Below are positions 1 to 7,100 of a stretch of DNA of 16,441 bases, one piece after another. The translations under genes and the position numbers were made by a program. The stretch is from Thalassiosira profunda. Its lineage: Eukaryota > Bacillariophyta > Thalassiosirophyceae > Thalassiosirales > Thalassiosiraceae. The notes beneath the pieces were generated by a model. It saw only the letters and a list, made by a program, of their open reading frames with translations. It ran no database searches and was not told the DNA's origin. Every line of letters begins with the position of its first letter. The first letter of the stretch is position 1. Location of the stretch: contig JALLAP010000464.1 in assembly GCA_036939355.1 (NCBI GenBank), forward strand, positions 1-16,441, given 5' to 3'.

Positions 1-104
1 TCAAGAAGTCCGTGTCGTTCTACTCCCACGTGAGCGTCTTCGAGTTCGCCGTGCCGCCCGAGCAGCGGCGGAGCCAGAAGGGATGGTCGGAGTACTTCGC
101 TTGA
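1..104 (+). CDS. 3' end of a hypothetical protein (5' partial)
   Basis: An open frame enters from the left edge (first full codon at 3) and ends at the TGA at 102-104, giving 33 C-terminal residues. The segment contains KKSVSFYSHVSVFEF and ends GWSEYFA. This VSF-x-x-V-x-V-x-EF pattern with a tryptophan-rich end resembles, from memory, the tail of a large family of uncharacterised diatom proteins. That resemblance is recollection and not a search result. Codon use is GC-rich at third positions (GTC, TTC, GTG, CCC), as in the neighbouring real genes, which supports coding. The start and the domains lie outside the window, so no function can be given. Confidence 0.6.
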   Translation, partial: KKSVSFYSHVSVFEFAVPPEQRRSQKGWSEYFA

Positions 105-584
105 ACCAAAGTACCCACCGCCGTCTCCCATCGAATCAGCGAGCAAGGACACCGCCTTGTACTACTACTATCACCGTCACACCGATCACTCTCACGCTAC
201 GTCCGCGGACGGTTTTGGATTAAAGAGACCCAAGAGCTTAAAATGCCTCAGCACTGTTAAGGCCGAGAATCACAACTTATGAACAACGCGCCGATTTCAG
301 CTTGTAAAGTAATAGCAGCTATCCAACTTTCTTTAGAGTGAGCATATCCGGTGATTTTGGTGGGGGCTAGAATGCTATGAGAAAGCTTGAGTACGGGAGT
401 ACATCTCATGCACATTGGGGCTCAACACAGGTTGCAACACAAGTCGATGCTTGGCCGTTCCTCACTGTTATTAAGCAAGCTAGCGCATGTCAGAGAAATG
501 AGAACCCTTCTTTCACCTCGCATGTTTTTCTTCCCCTGTTCGCCCACAAACACAAAGCAAAGAGATTGACTGACGAGAAAGCAA
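105..584. other. Intergenic stretch, nothing recognised
   Basis: This 480-bp stretch lies between the stop of the partial gene and the next plausible start. It is noticeably less GC-rich than the flanking coding regions. The two short overlapping + frames at 377-619 and 387-569 show no motif and no coding-like composition. I found no tRNA-like T-loop or clear hairpin. It presumably holds the 3' UTR of the left gene and the promoter and 5' UTR of the next one; the A-rich leader just before 585 looks like a 5' UTR. Confidence 0.4.
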
Positions 585-1010
585 ATGCCAAGACCAATTG
601 CAAGGGCCGGCTTGGATGATACGGGGCACAGAGTGGAGGCTCTAGGGTCGTGGGATCACGGCCTGGAGCCGTGGGACATCGGCGACCGTACTTTCGGGCC
701 GAAGATAGGTAGCGTGCAGGTGAGTGGGCTGCAAATCAGGAAGCAAGTGGTGTTGAACCGAACTATACAAGCCCTGATGCAACCGGACTGCACATCACAT
801 CCCAAGGAATTCGCGCAGCGCACACTGGCTGCGGTGAAGCAGGGGGTATCACGGATCCGAGAGAGCGAATGCTTCAATCCGTACTTCAAAGACCACCACC
901 TCCACAGCTCTGATCACGAAGATGAGCGCCACGAAGATCAAGCTAGCGAGGAGCGCAAGATGGCACTCTTTGACGCTCCATTCATGGAAACGTGGATTCT
1001 CTGGCAGTAG
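585..1010 (+). CDS. Small hypothetical protein, 141 aa
   Basis: A single ATG-to-stop frame of 141 codons is preceded by an A/C-rich leader (CACAAACACAAAGCAAAG) typical of a 5' UTR. The product has no signal peptide, membrane segment or known catalytic motif. Its middle (about residues 40-95) is amphipathic with RKQVVLNRTIQALMQ and later SRIRESECFNPYFKD. The C-terminal third is acidic and His-rich (HHLHSSDHEDERHEDQ). The central part faintly recalls a recurrent diatom pattern of R-rich helix, then EQ/Q, then a spaced S..S...A segment, but this is weak. It could also be non-coding. It lies downstream on the same strand as the partial gene at 1-104. Confidence 0.4.
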   Translation: MPRPIARAGLDDTGHRVEALGSWDHGLEPWDIGDRTFGPKIGSVQVSGLQIRKQVVLNRTIQALMQPDCTSHPKEFAQRTLAAVKQGVSRIRESECFNPYFKDHHLHSSDHEDERHEDQASEERKMALFDAPFMETWILWQ

Positions 1011-1212
1011 AGTATTCGGAGATGCAAGTGGATTGGGTAGGGAAGAGATGCATAATTAACAAACCCGGCGAGTTGCAACTGTAGGTCACAATGTATGCTC
1101 TAGACGTCCCAGGATATGGATAAAATAGGACGGTTTGATCCTTCTCCTCGTGACATTTGCAGTAAATAGTTGAATCTCCATCTGCGGCTGGAATAAGTGC
1201 AAAGGATGCTCG

Positions 1213-2036
1213 TCATGATGCCGCCGCCTCTTCTTCCTTCTTCTTCGCCTCCTTCGCCGCCTTCCTCGCCTTTCGCTTTTCCTCTGCTAATTTCTTCTTT
1301 TCCTCTTTGGTGAGCTTCTTCTCGAACAATCCCTTCACTTCCGAAGCCGGGATGGCCGCCTCCTCCTTTTTCGGCGCCCCCGGCTTTGTCGTTGGCGGCG
1401 CCGACCCCGGCGCAAACGATTCCGGCACCTGCGCGGCAATCCCCGCCGATCCCGAGCCCCACCCGAGCATTCCGGCGTCGCAGAACATGCCCTCGCTGGG
1501 TACTCCTCCGACGGACGTCTTTTTGAGCGTGATTTCCTCGCCCTCGTCGTTTATTATTGTCGATCCGACAGGTGCGACGACAATTCTGCAAGCGATGATT
1601 GTGAATGCATTTGGTTGGTAAGTATGAGTGGCTAGCAGAGTGAAGATAGCACATCATAAGAATACAAACAAATTGCGGCCACCTCCAACAAGTCCACTCT
1701 AGCATGTATTTTCACGCTCTAGATGATGGTGTTGCAAGGCATCAATCAATGCATCATGATGCATGCACCGTCGGTGCACCGCGAGTTCATCTTTTATTTA
1801 CCGCGCCATTTCGTATCGACTTCATCCGGAAGCGCCCCATCACCACCGCCATTCCACATAGCCAGTAATAACACGCACCTCGAGCCGTCCCTCACATTGC
1901 TCGCGCTCGTCACCACCGTGATGGGCGCATCGGACCCGACGTCGACCGAGCATATTTTTAACGGCTTCTTCCCGCTGGCGGCCTTGGTCTCGACGGACAG
2001 GACCACCCCCACCTTGTACTGCGACGTGTCGGGCAT
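1213..2036 (-). CDS. tRNA-binding (EMAPII/Arc1p/Trbp-like) OB-fold protein, two exons
   Basis: Exons 2036-1879 and 1585-1213 on the minus strand join to a 176-residue protein. The frame is kept by removing a 293-nt GT-AG intron inside codon 53 (R). Residues 7-105 form a tRNA_bind OB fold: VGVVLSVE near the start, then KKPLKICSVDVG, VTSASNVRDGSR at the junction, IVVAPVGSTI after it, and the family hallmark VGGVPSEGMFCDAGMLGW. In known members (EMAPII, Arc1p, Trbp111, MetRS C-terminus) this fold binds tRNA or RNA non-specifically. The C-terminus (about 125-176) is a Lys/Glu/Ala-rich helix with KKLTKEEKKK, likely a charged or RNA-contacting tail. The start chosen is the first Met in frame before the fold. 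The frame stays open upstream without a Met to a TAG, and a possible acceptor (AACACTCAG) near 2128 means an upstream exon cannot be excluded. It is divergent from the cyclin gene. Confidence 0.8.
1586..1878 (-). other. Intron of the tRNA-binding protein gene
   Basis: The donor is AG|GTGCGTG at 1879/1878 and the acceptor CTTGCAG|AATTG at 1586/1585 (minus strand). Splicing rejoins SNVRDGSR to IVVAPVG, restoring one continuous OB fold. At 293 nt it is by far the longest intron in the window; the others are 67-86 nt. It contains two adjacent palindromes at 1749-1778. Confidence 0.8.
1749..1778. repeat. Two adjacent palindromes within an intron
   Basis: Positions 1749-1764 form a perfect 16-bp palindrome (ATGCATCATGATGCAT). 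Positions 1764-1778 form a 7-bp inverted repeat around one central T (TGCACCG-T-CGGTGCA). They share one base and lie inside the 293-nt intron of the tRNA-binding gene. They could fold as small hairpins in the pre-mRNA. Function is unknown. Confidence 0.55.
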
Positions 2037-2515
2037 GGCGAGGGGCTTGCGGAGGTGCTGGGCGTACGGGTGGGGGGGAGAGCGCTTGGCAGGCAGCAGG
2101 CAGGGAGGAGGGCGGGAGGAGAGCTGAGTGTTGCAAGTCTAGGTACGTATGAGTACAAAGTAGTACGTAAGAGCTGGAGGTGTAGCTAACCACTAACTTC
2201 CCCGCAGTAAATTATTTGAAAGGAAATACTTATGCCCTTGCAACTGTTGGCGTAGAATAAACCTAGCAACCCGCATGACTAATTAAGTCGATCGAGCGAG
2301 TCGCCTTGCTTCTTGCTTTCCCTTGTGCAAAAACACCGCGTTGTTGCGCTAACAAAAAGCATGCGAAGGGCAGTTCATGGTGGCAGTGCATGCCTGCATG
2401 CAGCCATGGGAGGCGGCTCTTGCCGTCGAGGGACGCACTGGCAACACAAACTGAGCGTTCGGATGGACCACCAAGGGCATGAGCTTGGGGTAGGACCGCA
2501 TAGAGGCAGCAGACG
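2037..2515. promoter_or_regulatory. Divergent intergenic region between tRNA-binding gene and cyclin gene
   Basis: These 479 bp separate two head-to-head starts (minus at 2036, plus at 2516) and so should hold both 5' UTRs and both promoters. I saw no definite core promoter motif. It contains several GCATGC-rich words around 2358-2403 and a G-rich stretch around 2069-2079. The part next to 2036 on the minus strand is CT-rich and may be a 5' UTR or the 3' end of a 5' intron. Confidence 0.35.
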
Positions 2516-3893
2516 ATGGCATCGACGATGATCGATATTGTGCCGGGGCATGCCGAGCGGCGGCGGCGATCGTCCGAGTCCGAGTCGTCGGGTGCACCGA
2601 CCGGACGAATGGCGAGGTTGAACATCTCGCCCCGCAAGCCCGCGCACGAGGCCGAGGAGGACGCCGCCACGGCCTACTCGTCGTGGCACGACGACGGCTC
2701 GTCGTCGCAATGGTCGTCCTGCGTCGCCTCCTCGTGCCTCGCGTGCCGCGGCAGCCGCGACGCCGTCGAGCTCGAGGCAGTTGATGTGGGCGAGGGAGAC
2801 GACGACGTGGAATCCCAGCGCTCGTGCCGCGAGTGCCGCCTCGTGTCCCGGTCGTTCGAGAGCCTCCTCTCGGACTCGAGCGCTCCAGTACAGCAAGAGC
2901 GAGCTCACGGAATCGACGGTGTCTATTGAGGACAAGCTAGAAGAACTCACCGAGCGCGCACATCATCTGCTCACAAGAGAACAGTCCTCCACCTCTGACA
3001 TGAGCGGCTACTCTTGCCAAGACGACCCTTCGCACTCCTCCATAGACGCCACCTGCCGCGCCAGGATGCTTGAGTGGTCATTCAAGGTTCTGGAATTCAG
3101 CTTTCCATGCGAGTCGAGTGAACGACCAACTGCCAGGCGTCGCAAGTACTCTACCGAGACCCTCCAGATCATCTCTCAGTCCTTTCTGCTGATAGACCGT
3201 CTGGCCTCGAAGCACCTTCATCAAGAGAATGGTCGGCCGATGGACCGAAGCACCTACAAGCTCACGTGCATGGTATGTCTGCACTTGGTCGCCAAAACCT
3301 CAGGCCTCTTCGCACTCTACGAGAGCGAACAGGAGCGTGCGGCCGAAGAGGGGCAACTTCCTTGCAGCGATACCGCCCACCCCTCGCCGACGTCTCCATC
3401 AGGACTGCAAGGGCACGATACCCCCTGTCACGAAGGACAAGCGATGCTCTCCATGCCCAAACTCCATCCTCCGAGTGCGGGCAAGCCCCAACGATGCAGC
3501 CGTCCGGCCCTCGCCCTCCTCTCCCTGCAGGGGCTGGTGGCCCTTTGCAAGAGCGAGTGCACGGTGGCGCGGCTGGTGGAGGTAGAACGCAGTGTGTTGC
3601 AGCAACTGGACTGGAGGATCTCGGGTGCCACCAGCATCGACTGGTGCGAGCTGCTATTAGACATGCTCGCGGTGTGTGCCGATGCCTGCGATGCAAACAT
3701 AGATTTAGAGGAAGTGCGGGAATGCGCCCTGGCCTGCTTGGAGCGTGCCACAGAGGTGGACTCTGCTGTGGCACCCTCGACGGCAGCATGGTCCGCAGTC
3801 TCGTATGCATTGGAGGAGTGCGGTGGATCCAAGCATGAGGCTGCACTAGCTTCGATGTACAAGGGCAGGGTGCATGACATTCTGTTCTCTTAA
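2516..3893 (+). CDS. Cyclin-box protein (diatom-type), with a reading-frame break near 2885
   Basis: The cyclin box is in the frame ending at 3893. It runs from RARMLEWSFKVLEFSF through TLQIISQSFLLIDRLAS, YKLTCMVCLHLVAKTSG, LLSLQGLVALCKSECTVA and EVERSVLQQLDWRIS. These match the helices of a cyclin N-domain, including the L..LDWRI signature. Such proteins bind and activate cyclin-dependent kinases, or bind Pho85-like kinases. About 80 residues rich in Pro/Ser interrupt the box between helices 3 and 4 (about 3307-3515). The C-terminus (ECALACLERATEVDS...) is helical. The likely N-terminus is the other frame starting at 2516 (MASTMIDIVPGH..., Ser/acid-rich, SRSFESLLSDSS), which stops at 2929. 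The downstream frame continues YSKSELTESTVSIEDK. The two need an intron of length 1 mod 3 (e.g. 2786-2888 or 2824-2893) or a one-base indel. If neither exists, translation would start at an internal Met such as 2999. Confidence 0.7.
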
Positions 3894-4147
3894 AGATAGA
3901 TCCTCTTCAAGACTCCATGCTAATCTAAGTCTCTAAGTGAAGGTCGATGCAGAGGACCACCAAAGGAGCCCTTCGTTAAGCATCCTCTCTCCTTCTTTCT
4001 TCCCTCCCTTGCTCTCTCACCCCAAACCTGCGACGACGGACGACGGACAGACTTCGCACCCTCCCTTTCTTCCTCCTCCCTCCTGCTCCCTCCTCACCTT
4101 TCACCTTCCTCCGCCAGTACCTACTAGCCGCGGCCGCTCACTGCACC
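3894..4147. promoter_or_regulatory. Pyrimidine-rich leader/promoter of the tricorn-like gene
   Basis: This 254-bp gap lies between the cyclin stop and the tricorn start. Positions 3983-4010 are an uninterrupted pyrimidine run. Positions 4051-4115 are almost all C/T and end in CCTCCGCCAG, which could be a polypyrimidine tract plus acceptor of a 5' UTR intron or a CT-rich 5' UTR. A short GACGACGGACGACGGA tandem sits between the runs at about 4032-4047. The start ATG at 4148 has a good context (CTGCACCATGTCG). Confidence 0.4.
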
Positions 4148-7100
4148 ATGTCGAAGGACGCCTTCGCCAACCCCTTCACCATCAGCAGCAAGGACCGGCG
4201 GCAGCTGAACCAGTTCTTTGACACCGAAGATGAGGGGTATGCGCAGGTTGAGGGAGTGGACCGCGATGTGGAGGACTTGCAAGACGAAGACGAGGGCAAT
4301 GACGAACGCAGTGACTCCGACTCGTCCCACGAAGATTATGAATACGGCAACGGAAGGCCGCCGCGGCGGCAGCGCAATGGGCGCCGGCGGCGGCAAGACG
4401 AGACCATTGGCGATGCTATGCCGGGATTGTTCAATAGCGGCCGCTCCTCGTCGCTCAACGCGGTGTACCTCGCGGTGCTCCTGTCCCTCTTCTTCTTCCT
4501 CGCCGGGTATTACGGGCTGAGCAAGAAGGAGAGCGAGCGGATCAAGGAGGCCGGGCAGGTGGGGGCGGTGCTGGGGGATAATGCCCAGGAGGGGGCGTTG
4601 GAGGACGACATTTTCGTGGCGGTGCCAGTGGATGAGGCTGCCTACGGAGAAGACGGGGAAGGTGACGGTGAGGGAGGATGGGACGTGGGACCGGCGCTGA
4701 CCTACGATGATACAAACAATGCAAACAAGGGACCGCTGTTCCCGCTGAACTCGCAGCCCGGGGCCTTTGATCCCTTCTCCATCCATGCTACCAAGGTGAA
4801 AGATCAGAATGATTGGCTGGGTGCACCCTTCGTTGTTTCGCCTCCCCGGTTGTCTGCGGCTTCTGCCGGAGTTGCAAATGATGACAACGACAGCACTGAG
4901 GGCATCGGAAGTCGCATGGGATACTTTCAATATCCCACAATGGTCAACGGGACGCTGGTCTTTTCCACCGAGGGCGACCTGTACCTGACCCGCCTGCCGG
5001 ACAACACAAAGCAGAAGATGGCCCCGATGCCGGCCATGAAACTCACCACCACCGTGGGCAACGCGCTCCATCCCAAGCTCAATCCGAAATACCCGCACCT
5101 GCTGGCCTACTCTGCAACCTACTCGGGCAATAGGGAGGTCTACTTGATGGACTTGCGCCCGACCTCCTCTGCATCTGGTGTGCGCCAGGGCGCGCTCGGA
5201 GCGCCTGGCGGCCCGGCGTTGCGTCTCACGTACACTCCCGGGGGGATACGAAGCGTGGTGGGATGGGACGAGGATGGCGCTTCGATATTGTATTCAGCAA
5301 TGAGCAGGGATGCCAGCTCGCTGCCGGACGTGAGGTTGTTTCGACTGAGGCTGTCTTGGGGTGGGCCGCCAGAAAATGAGAGTGAGCCAAAGAATGGCAA
5401 AAAGGACAGTGGCAGTGCAAGTAAGAGTTCACAGGTCAATGAGGCTACCGATGCGAGTAAAGATGACATCAAGCACCAAAAGAGTGCTGATGAATCAGAT
5501 GCAGACGACGATGATGACGACGATGACTTCACGATTGCCGAAGCGCAAACCTATGTGGACAAAATTGCACCCACAGACGACCCAGTCAAAGAAGGTGGTC
5601 AAAGCGAAGGAGAAGGCGACGCCAAGAAGGGCAAAGAAGGAGACAATGGCACGCGACAGAGACGTTTGGAGAAAGTGGAGAGGCAACGCCGACATTTGTC
5701 ATGGCTTTCCACCCTATCTGCGCGGTCACGCGGCCGTCGTTTGTCGGGAAAGGATGCGTCGGTTCATTCCATCATCGAGCCCGTCCCATTGGCGCAAGCT
5801 ACCGAGGGCGTCTATCACGCGGACTCTTCGGGCTCATCAGGGTGCATGTACTTCACTCGATTTAAACAGTCGTCAAGTACGAAGCGCTACGTGGGCGGTA
5901 CCGCCGAGTCCCTGTGGGCGTACTGCCCTGAACAGTTCGATGATCTCGCTGTGCCACTCACGCCAGAATACAATGGAACGTCGAAGAGTCCATCGATCTA
6001 CACTCATGGCGGTAAGGGCGACTTTCTCTTGTTCCTGAGTGATCGAGCTCCTGCAAAGAAGAGTGAGGCCAGCAGCGAGTTGAACGGTGCCGCAGAGTGG
6101 GTGGCATCGAGTATGGACTTGTGGGCAGCGCCCCTGCCACTCTCGTCTTCGGGATTGCTAGGGACACCCACTCGATTGACCAACGTGGCATGTCAATTCA
6201 ACGGAGTGGATCTTTCCGAGTACGCCATTGATCCAATCTCCGGAGGGATCGTTCTACGGGTCGGCGCGGATTTGCTCTTCATGTCGTCCGAAAGCATTCG
6301 GAGCAAGCTTCAGCAATCTGGCAACGAGCAATATCCTCTCCAAACACTGCCTATTGCTGTGTACTCTGACTTCTCCAATATGCAAGAGCGTCTCATACCG
6401 ATGCAAATACCAACCCATGTGACGAATATTGATGCATTCTCGACGTCCTATGGCACTGTTTCGGCGTTGGTGACTGGCCGCGGTCAAACCTTTGCGGCAC
6501 CTGTAATTGCAAACACAAAGAGCATCTTGGAGACAGGCTATGGCGGCGGGGGCCGAAATATGCCTGCGCGACGGTACAAGGTTGCTCCTGGTACAGGAGG
6601 GGGCGGGCTCTTCCGCATTCTTGTGAGCATTTGCTTGCTTGTGATTTGCTCTTGCTCGACTGTCAGATCTCATGTACCCTTACCTTGGATATCACAGTCG
6701 GCAAAGCACGTTCCTCAGCCATTAGTTACATCAGCTTCCATTGATTCTGGAGAGAGGTTAGCGTTGGTTTTAGCCACTGATCCGTCGTCTCCTACGGGCG
6801 AGCACGCGTTCTACCTGATTCGGACGGACGCGATGGCCTCTCCGGCATTCGGCTTCGCCGCTCTCTACGAATACGGAGACATAGTTGAAGAGACTGGCCT
6901 TCCGGCTCCTTTCCTTGGTGGTCATCTTGAAACTGGGGGGAGCACGATGAATGGAGGACTGGGAAGTGTCTATCCAGATTCGATTACGGTCAGTCCATGC
7001 GGCCGGCGATTCACATTCACAGACACTGATGGTCGAATTGTTGTAGTGACAATCCCTTTTGCACCTGCCAAGACAGAAGATGGCCGAAACTTGGTCGAGA

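Noticed and set aside
105..584. Possible tRNA or small RNA gene in the left intergenic stretch
   Set aside because: I found no GGTTCGA-type T-loop, no paired acceptor ends and no A/B box pair on either strand.
1100..1705. Minus-strand 201-codon frame over the tRNA-binding gene
   Set aside because: It is out of frame with the OB-fold exon. Its Gly/Arg/Glu-rich product is a shadow of the Lys-rich tail coding sequence.
3273..3303. GTATGT...CCTCAG resembling a splice donor and acceptor in the cyclin gene
   Set aside because: At 31 nt it is too short, and it would delete the conserved cyclin helix VCLHLVAK.
3262..3846. Several 150-194-codon frames on both strands within the cyclin gene
   Set aside because: They overlap the cyclin box in other frames and have Arg/Pro-rich, motif-free products.
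4124..5098. Long minus-strand open frame (324 codons) over the 5' part of the tricorn-like gene
   Set aside because: It is antisense to clearly coding sequence. Its product is rich in Arg, His, Val and Leu with no motif, as expected from the GC-rich complement of a real gene.
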